Of a stretch of DNA of 56,292 nt, positions 38,430-47,463 are shown piece after piece; positions within the stretch are counted from its first letter, which is position 1; the number at the start of each line of letters is the position of its first letter. A model generated the notes under the pieces. The model was not told where the DNA came from, ran no database searches, and worked only from the letters and a program-made list of their open reading frames with translations. This DNA is from Solirubrobacterales bacterium (GTDB lineage: Bacteria > Actinomycetota > Thermoleophilia > Solirubrobacterales > 70-9), in the NCBI GenBank assembly GCA_020438295.1, contig JAGQUV010000010.1, positions 1-56,292 on the forward strand, given 5' to 3'. The translations under genes were made by a program, and so were the position numbers.

Positions 38430-38987
38430 TCAGGACTGGTTGAAGAAGCCCTTGTCGATCAGTCGTGCCTTCTCTTCGGCAGACACCTCGACGTTGCGCG
38501 GGGTCAGCAGGAACACCTTTTCGGCGATCCGCTGCATTCCGCCGTCCAGCGCATAGGTGAGGCCTGACGCGAAATCGATCAGGCGCTTGGAAAGCTCGTG
38601 GTCGGTCGTCTGGAGGTTCAGGATCACCGGGACCTTGCGCTTGAACTGGTCCGCCACCTGCTGGGCGTCGTTGAAGTTGCGGGGGATGACCAGGTGTACC
38701 TGGACGTCGCTGTCGTCGTCGACCGGTTGCAGGGTACGCGAGCGGGAACCTGCCCCGGGTACCGGATCGCTGTCGGAGAAAATGTCATCGATCTCGTCAT
38801 GCCGACCGCGGCGGCTGGTCGGAAGCCTCCTTACGTTGGCCTCCCGTCCCCGGCCGCGGCGCGGCTCGTGCTCCTCCTCTTCGTCCAGGTAGTCATCGTC
38901 GTACCCGTCGAAGTCGTCTTGATGGTCGCCTTCTTCGGCGAGGCCGAAGTAGACGAGGGTCCGATGCCAGGAATCGCGTAGTGCCAT
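38430..38987 (-). CDS. sepF: Cell-division protein SepF
   Basis: 185 residues. The N-terminal membrane-targeting helix is M-A-L-R-D-S-W-H-R-T-L-V-Y-F-G-L, a long acidic linker (residues 20-45, D-D-Y-L-D-E-E-E-E-H) comes next, and the C-terminal domain (about 95-180) reads V-I-P-R-N-F-N-D-A-Q-Q-V-A-D, L-N-L-Q and R-L-I-D-F-A-S-G-L-T-Y-A-L-D-G. SepF bundles FtsZ at the septum. The acidic linker and bulk match actinobacterial SepF. Neighbours proC, yggT and pgeF fit the dcw-linked division block. Confidence 0.96.
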   Translation of the reverse strand: MALRDSWHRTLVYFGLAEEGDHQDDFDGYDDDYLDEEEEHEPRRGRGREANVRRLPTSRRGRHDEIDDIFSDSDPVPGAGSRSRTLQPVDDDSDVQVHLVIPRNFNDAQQVADQFKRKVPVILNLQTTDHELSKRLIDFASGLTYALDGGMQRIAEKVFLLTPRNVEVSAEEKARLIDKGFFNQS

Positions 38988-39029
38988 AAGTAAGCGGTAT
39001 TTCGGTCCCCTTCGGGGGAATCCTTCACG

Positions 39030-39059
39030 ATTATGCCCAATTTCACGTTTTTGCAGTAA
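39030..39059 (-). promoter_or_regulatory. Candidate promoter for sepF
   Basis: On the minus strand TTACTG (39059-39054) and CATAAT (39035-39030) are 18 bases apart. Transcription from here would give a leader of about 35-40 bases. That leader holds a short hairpin (TCCCC then GGGGA) close to the start codon. The -35 is weak. Confidence 0.4.
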
Positions 39060-39060
39060 G

Positions 39061-39086
39061 AAAGGCCCGGGTTGAACCCCCGGACC
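39061..39086 (-). terminator. Candidate intrinsic terminator after pgeF
   Basis: An 8-bp stem (39064-39071 with 39079-39086, one GU pair) with a 7-base loop begins 4 bases past the pgeF stop. The minus-strand RNA then has UUUCUU. The U-tract is short, so it may act in part. It would separate pgeF from sepF. Confidence 0.45.
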
Positions 39087-39089
39087 CGG

Positions 39090-39848
39090 TCAGCGGAGCC
39101 AGGCGACGCCGGCCTGGCGGCCGGTCACGCCGCCGTCCCGCCGGTGCGAGAAGAACTGCTCTCGATCGCAGCTCGTACAGATCCCGGCGCTGACCACGTC
39201 GCCGACGCCGGCCGCCGTGAGCGACCGCCTCGCGACCTCTTCGAGGTCACACATGGGGCCTTGGCTGATGCCGGGGCCCAGGTGGGCAAACGCTTCGAGC
39301 ACCTCCGGGCCGACTTCAAAGCAGCATGGCCCTATGCCCGGGCCGACCACCGCCGATTCGGCCCCGATCCGGGCTGCCGCCCGCTCGATGATCCCGGCCG
39401 CCAGCCCCCGCCAGCCACAGTGGAGCATGGCCAGCCCACCCCGACCGATCATCGCGACCGGAAAGCAGTCGGCCACCAGGACGAGGAGACCCACGCCGGC
39501 CCGATCGGTCAGCTGGCCGTCGGCCTCTTCAGGCGGCGCACCTGGCTCGGCGAAATGCGTCGGCGGGTCATCACCTCCGTGAAAGGTTAGATCCGCCCCG
39601 TGGACCTGACGGCCGATCGCCACCCGGCCCGGGTCCAATCCGACTGCGGCCGCCGCCCGGTGGCGATTCTCGCGGACCGACTCGCGCTCGTCGCCGGTCA
39701 GGATCCCTAGATTGAGGCTCGTGTACGGACCGCCGCTCACCCCTCCGGTCCTGGTCGTGAAGCAGACTCTCGCTCCCCTGAATCCGCCTTCCAACCACTT
39801 GAGCCCTGCCCGTTCCCGCCAATGCAACCCGCTGGTAGGGAACGCCAT
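39090..39848 (-). CDS. pgeF: Purine nucleoside phosphorylase-like (YfiH/PgeF family)
   Basis: 252 residues of the YfiH/laccase-domain fold. The conserved H-G-A-D, D-C (V-A-D-C-F-P-V) and H-C-G-W-R-G-L-A-A-G motifs provide the zinc ligands, and G-P-G-I-G-P-C-C-F-E-V is the family's glycine loop. These enzymes clear peptidoglycan editing or act on nucleosides. It lies upstream of sepF, as ylmD does in many Gram-positives. A candidate terminator follows it. Confidence 0.92.
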   Translation of the reverse strand: MAFPTSGLHWRERAGLKWLEGGFRGARVCFTTRTGGVSGGPYTSLNLGILTGDERESVRENRHRAAAAVGLDPGRVAIGRQVHGADLTFHGGDDPPTHFAEPGAPPEEADGQLTDRAGVGLLVLVADCFPVAMIGRGGLAMLHCGWRGLAAGIIERAAARIGAESAVVGPGIGPCCFEVGPEVLEAFAHLGPGISQGPMCDLEEVARRSLTAAGVGDVVSAGICTSCDREQFFSHRRDGGVTGRQAGVAWLR

Positions 39849-39854
39849 CCGTGC

Positions 39855-40985
39855 TCAGTCCCGGTCGCTGTCACGGGCCGCCGCCTCACAAGCGATCCTC
39901 AGTTCTTCATCTGCGCCGGCGACGCCGCGATCCAGCTTCGCCGCGAGGGCGGCGCTCATCCCGATGCCGATGGCCGGGCCTTCCGGGACTCCGGCCGCGA
40001 GCAGGTCGGCCCCGGTTATCTCCAGCTTCACCCTGCTCCACTCGGAGCGGTAATCGTCCAGCCAGGTGATCCCCATCGACCTGGCCAGGAGCAGGTCGGC
40101 CCCGGTGAAGCGATCTGCCAGCTCGACCGCGATGAACGGGCTCGGCGGCACCTCGCCGAGCTCCCGAGCGACCCGGTCGCGGTCGATCGCGATCGCCGCC
40201 CGGACGATCTCACGGCGGCCGGCAATCCCAATCCAGGCAGGCTCTTCGACCAGCTCCAGCGCCGCCTCCGCGAGATCGAGGCGGTCTTCCCCGACTTCGA
40301 TCAGTCCCCATCTCGAGATCAGCCGCAACGCTTCGACAGCGGTTTCTTCTCCCGCGACAAGCTCCAACTCCGCCGCTACTCGATCGGCCGACACGGTATC
40401 GAGGTCGACGTCGGCCAGCAGGTCGGCGGTCTGCGGGGCGAGGTCGTATCCGAACCGGGCGGCGTAGCGGGCCGCCCGCAGGGACCGGGTCGGATCGTCC
40501 AGGAACGACTTCCGGTGGAGGGCCCGGATCACCCCGCGTTCGAGGTCGGCCTGCCCCCCGTGGGGGTCCAGCATGATCTCGGGGCTGACCAGCGGAACCG
40601 CTATTGCGTTGATCGTGAAGTCCCTGCGGCCGAGATCCTCTTCGATCGGTGCCGGGCGGACCTGGGGCAGGGCGCCAGGCGCCGGGTAGCGCTCGGACCG
40701 GGCCCGGGCGATGTCGACCCGGGCCCCTTCGACCACCAGGTCCACGGTCTGGAATCGCTCGTGGACCAGGGCCCGGGGATCCAGTTCGAGTCCCAGTCCG
40801 GAAGGGTCGAACCCGGTGGCCAGATCGATGTCCACGGGATCGATGCCGAGCAGGACGTCCCTGACCGTACCCCCGACCAGGTACACCTCTCCGGGGCCCG
40901 CGATTCCGCGGACCCGGTCGAGAACCGGGCTGTCACCGATGAATCCGGCGAGTCGAGCGGGGTCGGTGCGTAGAGTCTCGGTCAT
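39855..40985 (-). CDS. cca: CCA-adding tRNA nucleotidyltransferase / poly(A) polymerase family
   Basis: 376 residues from the ATG at 40985. The class II nucleotidyltransferase head reads V-Y-L-V-G-G-T-V-R-D-V-L-L-G with the catalytic D-I-D-L after it. R-R-D-F-T-I-N-A-I-A and D-P-T-R-S-L-R-A-A-R-Y-A-A-R-F-G follow. The helical body and tail complete the fold. The family adds CCA to tRNA 3' ends; split A-adding and CC-adding types also exist and are not distinguishable here. No HD domain is seen. Its ATG is 33 bases from the divergent beta-propeller gene. Confidence 0.9.
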   Translation of the reverse strand: MTETLRTDPARLAGFIGDSPVLDRVRGIAGPGEVYLVGGTVRDVLLGIDPVDIDLATGFDPSGLGLELDPRALVHERFQTVDLVVEGARVDIARARSERYPAPGALPQVRPAPIEEDLGRRDFTINAIAVPLVSPEIMLDPHGGQADLERGVIRALHRKSFLDDPTRSLRAARYAARFGYDLAPQTADLLADVDLDTVSADRVAAELELVAGEETAVEALRLISRWGLIEVGEDRLDLAEAALELVEEPAWIGIAGRREIVRAAIAIDRDRVARELGEVPPSPFIAVELADRFTGADLLLARSMGITWLDDYRSEWSRVKLEITGADLLAAGVPEGPAIGIGMSAALAAKLDRGVAGADEELRIACEAAARDSDRD

Positions 40986-41018
40986 CGTGCCACTTCCGTA
41001 CCATGATCCACCGTTCGG

Positions 41019-42428
41019 ATGAACCCCGACTCCCGACCCCCTGACGAACAGAGCGAGCAGCACCGCCCCTGGTGGCGGGAGCCCCGGAAACTGCTGATCG
41101 CAGTCGCGGTGGCCCTGATCGGCCTGGTCGTGGCCGCGGGGGTCGCCTATACCCAGCTGAAGCGGCCGGACGACGTCTCGAACACCGCGGTTCCGTTCGA
41201 CCAACCGGCGATCCCCAAGACCCCGAAGAAGAAGCAGGAGAAGAAGCGCACCACCGTCAACTGGCCGACCTTCCGCTTCGACCGGCAACGCACCGGCTAT
41301 CTGCCGGTCAACGGAATCAAGCCACCGTTCAAGCGCGTCTGGAAATACGGAGCTAAGCCACTGCTCGAGTTCCCCCCGGTCGTGGTCAGGGGGGTGCTCT
41401 ACTTCGTGGACAACGACGGCCACGCGATAGCGCTCCGTTCCGAAAACGGTCGCCGGCTCTGGCAGAGGCGGATCGCCCGGCTCAACGCATCGAGCCCCAC
41501 CTATTCCGACGGCAGGCTGTACATCGTCAATCTCGAGCCGGGGCAGGTCATGTCGCTGAACGCGAAGAACGGGCGTCAGATCTGGAAGAGGCGTCTCCCC
41601 TGCCGGTCCGAGTCTTCCCCGGTCGTGGTCCATCGGCGGGTCTATTTCGGTTGTGAGAGCGGGGAGTTCTATGCACTTCGCAGCAAGAACGGGAGTCAGG
41701 CCTGGTCGACTTCGCTGAACGGAGCGATAAAGGCCGCCCCGGCCTACGAGAACGGGACCCTTTTCGTCGGCGACTACGGCGGCTCGATGACCGCACTACG
41801 CGCCAAGAACGGGGAAATCCAGTGGCAGACGCAGGCGCTCGGTCCCGGGCTCGGCCAGCCGGGCGCCTTCTACTCGACCCCGGCGGTCGCGTTCGGGCGG
41901 GTCTACGTCGGCAACAACGACAGCCGTGTCTACAGCTTCAATGCCGACAACGGCGACCTCGCCTGGACCCATTCGACCGGCGACTGGGTCTACTCGGGCC
42001 CGACCGTCGCCAAGGTTCCGGGGACCAGGCCTTCGGTCTATATCGGCTCGTTCGATGGCAACGTGTACGCACTGGATGCCAGGAGCGGCGACACGCGCTG
42101 GACTTTCGACATGGGCGGCCGGGTGATCGGTTCGCTGAGCGTGATCGGGAAGACGGTGTACGCCGCGACCTTTGACGGCACCACCACCTACGGGCTGAGC
42201 GCCGGAAAGGGGCACAAGACGTTCAGCTATCACACCGGTGCCTACATGCCGGGCATATCCGACGGCGAGAAGCTCTATCTGGTCGGCTACTCGAGCATCA
42301 ACGCGCTCAAGCCGGTGACCAGGCAGCAGATCCGGGCGGCGAAGCAGCGCAAGAAGAAGGCAAAGCGCCGCAATCGGGCGAAGGGCGACTCGGGCAGGCA
42401 GAAGAAAAACGGTGGCGGACAGCAGTGA
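41019..42428 (+). CDS. Membrane-anchored PQQ-type seven-blade beta-propeller protein
   Basis: 469 residues. One membrane span (24-44) follows a short cytoplasmic start, and the rest is outside. Seven copies of a blade signature (A-L-R-S-K-N-G-S-Q-A-W type) occur at regular steps, with variants S-L-N-A-K-N-G-R-Q-I-W, S-F-N-A-D-N-G and A-L-D-A-R-S-G-D-T-R-W. The pattern is that of PQQ-like/BamB propellers. No PQQ enzyme residues or signal cleavage site were seen. A Lys/Arg-rich tail ends it. BamB proper works in outer membranes, so here a scaffold or wall role is inference. Confidence 0.82.
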   Translation: MNPDSRPPDEQSEQHRPWWREPRKLLIAVAVALIGLVVAAGVAYTQLKRPDDVSNTAVPFDQPAIPKTPKKKQEKKRTTVNWPTFRFDRQRTGYLPVNGIKPPFKRVWKYGAKPLLEFPPVVVRGVLYFVDNDGHAIALRSENGRRLWQRRIARLNASSPTYSDGRLYIVNLEPGQVMSLNAKNGRQIWKRRLPCRSESSPVVVHRRVYFGCESGEFYALRSKNGSQAWSTSLNGAIKAAPAYENGTLFVGDYGGSMTALRAKNGEIQWQTQALGPGLGQPGAFYSTPAVAFGRVYVGNNDSRVYSFNADNGDLAWTHSTGDWVYSGPTVAKVPGTRPSVYIGSFDGNVYALDARSGDTRWTFDMGGRVIGSLSVIGKTVYAATFDGTTTYGLSAGKGHKTFSYHTGAYMPGISDGEKLYLVGYSSINALKPVTRQQIRAAKQRKKKAKRRNRAKGDSGRQKKNGGGQQ

Positions 42429-42501
42429 TAGGGCCGCTATTTGCGGATTAACTTCGGACCCGGAAGACGCCGGCGCACCGCTCCGCTGCTAATTTCCCGT
42501 C

Positions 42502-42774
42502 ATGGAGAGGAGAGGACGGCGCCTGCAGGTTCTGTTGGACGAACAACGCTACGAGCGGCTCAGACAGCGCTCGATAGCGAGCGGGAAGTCGATCGGCGAG
42601 CTGGTCAGGATGGCGCTCGATGAGGCCGATTCCGATTCCGGCGGCAGCCAGAGCGAGGCCGATCGTCCGCTCGCCGGCCATCGCAGTCCGGTCAACGACC
42701 CGGGCTTTCTGCAGGCCGACATCGAGTGGTTCACCCCGCCGGCCCACTCCGCGCCGGCCGGCACCCGCCGCTGA
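42502..42774 (+). CDS. Ribbon-helix-helix (CopG-like) protein
   Basis: 90 residues. The start R-L-Q-V-L-L-D-E-Q-R-Y-E-R-L (beta strand then helix) and G-K-S-I-G-E-L-V-R-M-A-L-D-E form the RHH fold of DNA-binding CopG/antitoxin proteins. The tail to residue 90 is disordered (Ser, Pro). No toxin gene is in reach: hisF lies on the other strand 15 bases on. It may be a lone regulator or a degenerate TA remnant. TAATTT lies 6 bases before the ATG. Confidence 0.75.
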   Translation: MERRGRRLQVLLDEQRYERLRQRSIASGKSIGELVRMALDEADSDSGGSQSEADRPLAGHRSPVNDPGFLQADIEWFTPPAHSAPAGTRR

Positions 42775-42789
42775 GCCACCCCGGCCCGC

Positions 42790-43548
42790 TCAGACCCGGA
42801 CCGGTATGCCGTGCATCGCCAGATGCTCTTTGGCCTGCTCGATCGTGTAGGTGCCGTAGTGGAAGATCGAGGCACAGAGCACGGCGTCCGCGCGACCCTC
42901 GCTGATCGCCTCGACCAGGTGCCCCAGTTCACCGGCGCCCCCTGAAGCGATCACCGGGACGTCGGTGGCATCGGCCACGGTCGCGGTCAGCTCGAGCTCG
43001 TAACCGTCGCTGGTGCCGTCACGATCCATGCTGGTCAGCAGGATCTCGCCGGCCCCGAGCCGGGTCGCCTCCACCGCCCATTGGACGGCATCGCGCCCTG
43101 TCGGCACCCGGCCGCCGTTGAGATAGACCCCGTAGTGGTCGTCTTCCCGACGGGCATCGATCGCCAGCACCACGCACTGCGACCCGAACACCTCGGACAT
43201 CTCGGTCAGCAGCTCGGGTCGGTTGAGGGCGGCAGAGTTGACCGCGACCTTGTCGGCTCCGGCGTCCAGAACCGCCTGCGCGTCGGCCACCGAACGGATT
43301 CCGCCGCCGATCGTGAAAGGGATGAATACGTTGTCGGCGGTTCTGCGGGCCAGCTCGACGATCGTGTCGCGGCCTTCGTGCGACGCGGTTATGTCGAGAA
43401 AGACCAGTTCGTCCGCTCCACCTTCGTCGTAGTGCCGGACCAGCTCGACCGGGTCGCCGGCGTCGCGGATGTCGACGAAGTTGGTGCCTTTGACCACCCG
43501 CCCGCGGTCGACGTCCAGACAGGGAATGATCCGTTTCAGGTCGCTCAT
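42790..43548 (-). CDS. hisF: Imidazole glycerol phosphate synthase cyclase subunit
   Basis: 252 residues, a TIM barrel. The catalytic Asp pair is in I-I-P-C-L-D-V-D (about Asp12) and V-L-A-I-D-A-R (about Asp131), and phosphate loops F-T-I-G-G-G-I-R and G-G-A-G are intact. With HisH it makes IGP and AICAR. It overlaps hisA by 4 bases (ATGA) and is the last gene of the cluster. No terminator was seen. Confidence 0.97.
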   Translation of the reverse strand: MSDLKRIIPCLDVDRGRVVKGTNFVDIRDAGDPVELVRHYDEGGADELVFLDITASHEGRDTIVELARRTADNVFIPFTIGGGIRSVADAQAVLDAGADKVAVNSAALNRPELLTEMSEVFGSQCVVLAIDARREDDHYGVYLNGGRVPTGRDAVQWAVEATRLGAGEILLTSMDRDGTSDGYELELTATVADATDVPVIASGGAGELGHLVEAISEGRADAVLCASIFHYGTYTIEQAKEHLAMHGIPVRV

Positions 43549-44300
43549 CCGTCACCCCCGTCGGCACGGTCCCGGCCGGCCAGGACCCGGATCGCCTCTT
43601 GAACGGTGAATCGGCGTTCGTACAGGGCGCGACCGACAATGACGCCTTCCACGTTCGGCGGCGCGGCTTCGGCCAGGTCTTCGAGATGGCGGAGCTCGCC
43701 GATTCCGCCCGAAGCGATCACCTCGGCTTCGGTGGCTGCCGCCACTCTCTGGAGTTCGGGCAGGTTCGGGCCTTCCATCGTGCCGTCGACCTCGATCGGT
43801 GTGTACAGAAAACGCTCGACTCCACGCCGGGTGAGGTCGGTGACCGCGTCTGCGACGTCCACCCCGCTGCTTTCGGTCCAGCCCGCCAGCGAGACATCGC
43901 CCCCACGGGCATCGACCGATACGACTACGGAACCGGGCCCGTGCTCGGCAATTACCCGATCCAGGAACGCCGGGTCCATGAGCGCCGCGGTGCCGATGAC
44001 CGCCCGCGCGGCTCCGGCCTCGATCAGCTCGCGGACCGCGTCGTCGCTCCTCAGGCCTCCGCCCACTTCGACCGGGGCCTCGACCGCCTCGGCAATTCTC
44101 CGGATCGATTCCAGGTTGACCGGCCGACCGGCCCTGGCCCCGTCGAGATCGACCACGTGGAGAAAGTCCGCCCCGTCACCGGTCCAGCGCCGCGCCGCAT
44201 CGACCGGGTCGTCGTCGTACCGGGTCTCGCGCCCGTAGTCCCCCTTGATCAGGCGGACCGCCCGGCCGTCGCGGATGTCGATCGCCGGATAGAGGATCAC
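43545..44300 (-). CDS. hisA: ProFAR isomerase
   Basis: 251 residues, a TIM barrel. Asp8 lies in Y-P-A-I-D-I-R-D-G and the second catalytic Asp in V-V-S-V-D-A-R. It isomerises ProFAR to PRFAR for HisHF. Some actinobacteria use a dual HisA/TrpF enzyme (PriA); nothing in the sequence lets me tell the two, and the his context supports HisA at least. It overlaps hisH by 4 bases. Confidence 0.95.
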   Translation of the reverse strand: MILYPAIDIRDGRAVRLIKGDYGRETRYDDDPVDAARRWTGDGADFLHVVDLDGARAGRPVNLESIRRIAEAVEAPVEVGGGLRSDDAVRELIEAGAARAVIGTAALMDPAFLDRVIAEHGPGSVVVSVDARGGDVSLAGWTESSGVDVADAVTDLTRRGVERFLYTPIEVDGTMEGPNLPELQRVAAATEAEVIASGGIGELRHLEDLAEAAPPNVEGVIVGRALYERRFTVQEAIRVLAGRDRADGGDG

Positions 44301-44935
44301 CGGTGCTCCCCCGCCTGCCGGCAGATCCGGGTGAAATTCTCCAACAGGCGCAGCCCGGCCGCGCTCGACTTCTCCGGGTGGAACTGCACTCCGTAGACGT
44401 TGCCCCGGCCGGCGACGCCGGCGAACCGGCCGCCGTACGATGCGGTGCCGATCAGCTCGTCCGAAACCGGATCGGCGACGTACGAGTGCACGAAGTAGAA
44501 CGGCTCGCCGGGCCTTAGCCCGTCGGTCAGCGGCGAAGGCCGCTCCCAGCTCACCGCGGCCCAGCCGATGTGGGGCACCTTGCGGCCTCCGGCCGGAACC
44601 TCGACCACGTCTCCCTGGAGCAGGCCGAGTCCGTCGGCCCCACCCTGCTCGGACGACCGCTCGAACAGCAGTTGCAGCCCGAGGCAGATCCCCAGCACCG
44701 GTACGCCCCGGCCGGATGCTTCGACCAGTGACCGGTCGAGCCCGATCTCGACGATGCGGCTCATCGCCCGCGGAAACGCCCCGACCCCGGGTAGGACCAG
44801 CCCTTCGGCTTCGGCGATGGTCTCGGGGTCAGTCGTGATGGTCGGCTCGGCGCCGATCTGCTCGAACGCCTTTTCGACCGAGCGCAGGTTGCCCATCCCG
44901 TAGTCCAGGATGGCGAGGGCCGGTCCAGGGTTCAA
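44297..44935 (-). CDS. hisH: Imidazole glycerol phosphate synthase glutaminase subunit
   Basis: 212 residues of the class I glutaminase fold. The nucleophile Cys is in L-G-I-C-L-G-L-Q-L-L-F-E, with the His and Glu of the triad in G-V-Q-F-H-P-E-K-S. It supplies ammonia to HisF. Overlap with hisB is 4 bases. Confidence 0.96.
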   Translation of the reverse strand: MNPGPALAILDYGMGNLRSVEKAFEQIGAEPTITTDPETIAEAEGLVLPGVGAFPRAMSRIVEIGLDRSLVEASGRGVPVLGICLGLQLLFERSSEQGGADGLGLLQGDVVEVPAGGRKVPHIGWAAVSWERPSPLTDGLRPGEPFYFVHSYVADPVSDELIGTASYGGRFAGVAGRGNVYGVQFHPEKSSAAGLRLLENFTRICRQAGEHR

Positions 44936-45522
44936 CTGTTCAGCGTGCCCTTGGTGCTGGGCACGCCCTTTTCATCGGGGTCGATCGAGACCGCGACCCG
45001 GAGGGCCCGGGCGAACGCCTTGAATGCGGCCTCGATCATGTGGTGCACGTTCGATCCGTACCGGATCTCGATGTGCAGGGTCATCCTGGCGCCGCTCGAA
45101 ACGGCACGGAAGAACTCCTCGGTCAACTCGGTCTCGTAGTTCGCGATCGAGGTTGCCGGCAGGTCGCCCCTGAAGACGAGTAGCGGCCTGCCGGAGATGT
45201 CCAGCGAGCAGCCGGCCGAGGCCTCGTCCATGGGCAGGACCGCAGATCCGTAGCGACGGATCCCGCGGCGGTCTCCGAGCGCCCGGTCGAGCGCCTGACC
45301 GATCGCCAGGCCGACGTCCTCGACGGTGTGGTGGGAACCGGTCTCGAGGTCGCCCTGGGCGCTCACGATCAAGCCGACGTTCGCGTGACGGGCGAGCAGG
45401 TCGAGCATGTGGTCGAAGAACCCGACCCCGGTTGCGACAGAGCTTTCGCCGCCGTCCAGGTCGAGCTCGACTTCGATCCCGGTCTCGTTCGTCTTCCTGG
45501 TCACTCTTGCCTGCCTATCCAT
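44932..45522 (-). CDS. hisB: Imidazoleglycerol-phosphate dehydratase
   Basis: 196 residues from the ATG at 45522, monofunctional (no N-terminal phosphatase). Manganese ligands are in G-F-F-D-H-M-L and S-H-H-T-V-E-D, then H-H-M-I-E-A-A-F-K near the end. It dehydrates IGP. A frame extended upstream lies over hisD and was rejected. It overlaps hisD by 8 bases; hisC, the usual gene between hisD and hisB, is absent. Confidence 0.96.
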   Translation of the reverse strand: MDRQARVTRKTNETGIEVELDLDGGESSVATGVGFFDHMLDLLARHANVGLIVSAQGDLETGSHHTVEDVGLAIGQALDRALGDRRGIRRYGSAVLPMDEASAGCSLDISGRPLLVFRGDLPATSIANYETELTEEFFRAVSSGARMTLHIEIRYGSNVHHMIEAAFKAFARALRVAVSIDPDEKGVPSTKGTLNS

Positions 45523-46804
45523 CGTCTTCCTCTGATCGTTCCGCCCGCGCCCGGGCCGAAAGGCCGTGTACCGGCAGTCCCTCGGCCCTCGCCAGGGCCT
45601 CCAGGGGCCCGGCGAGCGAGGCTGCCGCCTGAACACCCAAGCTTACCCGCGCCGTGTTCCGGCGGAACGTGGCCGGAGAAAGGGGTCCGAATATGCGGCC
45701 CGCACCGCCGGTCGGCAGGACGTGATTCGACCCGGCCAGGTAGTCGCCGTATGCGGTTCCCGACTCGGCGCCGGTGAAGACGCAGCCGGCCGTGCGGACC
45801 GTGGCGGCCAGCGCGGCAGAGCCGGGGTCCATCAGCTGAAGGTGTTCGGGGGCGAACGCGTTTGCCAATTCGACCGCGGCCTCGGCTCCGGGTGCCGCGA
45901 CCAGGGCGAGCCGGCACTGGTTGACCGTGGGCTCCCGCCCGGCCACCGACTCGACCTCGGCCGCCAGGCGGTCGAGCGACGCCCGGTCCGGGCCGACCGC
46001 GACCAGCGGGCTCTCGCTCCCGTGCTCGGACTGTGCGCAGAGGTCGAGCGCGACCAGGCCGAGCTCGGTCTCGGCATCGATCACGACCATGAGGTCGGAC
46101 GGGCCGGCCGGCGAGTCGATCCCGACTTCGCCGAAGACCCGACGCTTGGCTTCCTGGACCCAGTCGTTGCCCGGTCCGGCGATCACGTCGACCGGTTCGA
46201 TCGATTCGGTTCCCCGGGCCAGCGCGAAAACGGCCTGTGCTCCGCCGACCGCATAGATCTCGTCCACTTCGCACAGCGCTGCCGCGGCAAGGGTGGTCGG
46301 GTCGATCCGGCCGTCGGGTCCCGGAGGCGAAACCAGGACCACCCTTTCCACCCCGGCCGCCCGGGCGGTGACGCAGCCCATGACCACCGACGAGGGATAG
46401 GCGGCACGCCCGCCGGGGGCATAGATGCCGGCCGAACCGACCGGGACCTGCCCGGTGGTCACGACCTGTCCCTGGGCCAGCTCGAGCACGGTCTCGGCGT
46501 CATCGACCTGGGCCCGGGCGACCGAGCGGACGTTCTCTATCGCGATGCGAAGCGCCGCCACGACATCGTCGTCGGCCGCCTCCAGCGAACTCTCCGCCTG
46601 GCTCAGGTCCACCCGCAGCTCCGGCGGTGCGGCCTCGGTCGCGTCGAACCTCGCGGTCAGCCGCATCAGCGCGGCGTCTCCCCCGGCCGCCACCTCGGCC
46701 TCGATCGGGCCCACGTCAACCTCCCGGCCGGCCTCGCCGAACCACTGCCTGAGTCCGGCCGCCAGCTCGGCCGGCTCGGCCCACGTGAACCGGCGGATGA
46801 TCAT
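45515..46804 (-). CDS. hisD: Histidinol dehydrogenase
   Basis: 429 residues. Zinc-ligand region C-A-Q-S-E-H-G-S-E-S gives the Gln/His pair. The family loops G-P-G-N-D-W-V-Q-E-A-K and D-S-P-A-G-P-S are intact, and L-P-T-G-G-A-G-R-I-F-G precedes the C terminus. It makes histidine from histidinol with two NAD+. Overlap with hisG is 4 bases. Confidence 0.96.
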   Translation of the reverse strand: MIIRRFTWAEPAELAAGLRQWFGEAGREVDVGPIEAEVAAGGDAALMRLTARFDATEAAPPELRVDLSQAESSLEAADDDVVAALRIAIENVRSVARAQVDDAETVLELAQGQVVTTGQVPVGSAGIYAPGGRAAYPSSVVMGCVTARAAGVERVVLVSPPGPDGRIDPTTLAAAALCEVDEIYAVGGAQAVFALARGTESIEPVDVIAGPGNDWVQEAKRRVFGEVGIDSPAGPSDLMVVIDAETELGLVALDLCAQSEHGSESPLVAVGPDRASLDRLAAEVESVAGREPTVNQCRLALVAAPGAEAAVELANAFAPEHLQLMDPGSAALAATVRTAGCVFTGAESGTAYGDYLAGSNHVLPTGGAGRIFGPLSPATFRRNTARVSLGVQAAASLAGPLEALARAEGLPVHGLSARARAERSEEDDG

Positions 46805-47463
46805 CCCGCTGCCTCACGCAACCTGCCGACCAGCGAGTCGACCTCGGCCGCCCTCAGTTTGTAGGAGACCGGGTTGGCGACCAGCCGGGCCGTACACTCG
46901 ACGATCTCTTCGCGGACCTCGAGGTCGTTTTCGGCCAGGGTGCGGCCGGTCGCCACCAGGTCGACGATTCCGTCGGCCAGGCCGACCAGCGGCGCCAGCT
47001 CTATCGAGCCCTTGACTTCGACGATCTCGACCTGCCTGCCGCTTCGCTCGAAGTACTGCTCGGCGATGCGCGGGTACTTGGTCGCGATCCGCATCATTCC
47101 CAGGCGCCTCTCGTGCTCGCTCGGGCCGGGATCCCCCTTCCGGGTGGCGAGTACCATCCGGCAGCGCCCCCGTTTTAGGTCGGCCAGCTCGTAGACCGGC
47201 CGGTCCGATTGCTCGAGCAGGACGTCCTTGCCGGTGATGCCCAGGTCGGCGGCACCCCCTTCGACGTAGGTCGGCACGTCGTACGGGCGCATCGTGACCA
47301 GGGTCAGCTCGCCGCCGTCGAATACCAGCGACCTGGAGTCACCGCGAACCGCGGCCGTCTCGACCCCGATTGCATCGAGCAGGTCGAGTGTCTCGTCGAA
47401 CAGGGCGCCACGTGGTACCGCCAGCCTGATCGGGCCGCCGGGGCTTCTCAGCGAATCAAGCAT
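46801..47463 (-). CDS. hisG: ATP phosphoribosyltransferase, short form
   Basis: 220 residues from the ATG at 47463. It has the short-form catalytic core (L-A-V-P-R-G-A-L-F, L-G-I-T-G-K-D-V-L, D-L-V-A-T-G-R-T-L) and lacks the ~80-residue regulatory domain of long HisG. Short HisG works with HisZ, encoded just upstream with an 8-base overlap. It starts histidine synthesis by joining ATP and PRPP. Confidence 0.95.
   Translation of the reverse strand: MLDSLRSPGGPIRLAVPRGALFDETLDLLDAIGVETAAVRGDSRSLVFDGGELTLVTMRPYDVPTYVEGGAADLGITGKDVLLEQSDRPVYELADLKRGRCRMVLATRKGDPGPSEHERRLGMMRIATKYPRIAEQYFERSGRQVEIVEVKGSIELAPLVGLADGIVDLVATGRTLAENDLEVREEIVECTARLVANPVSYKLRAAEVDSLVGRLREAAG

Noticed and set aside
42502..42774. 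A type II toxin-antitoxin pair
   Set aside because: Only the antitoxin-like RHH gene is present; the next gene is hisF on the other strand.
43545..44300. Calling hisA the dual-function PriA
   Set aside because: Sequence alone does not show TrpF activity, and I cannot check for a separate trpF.
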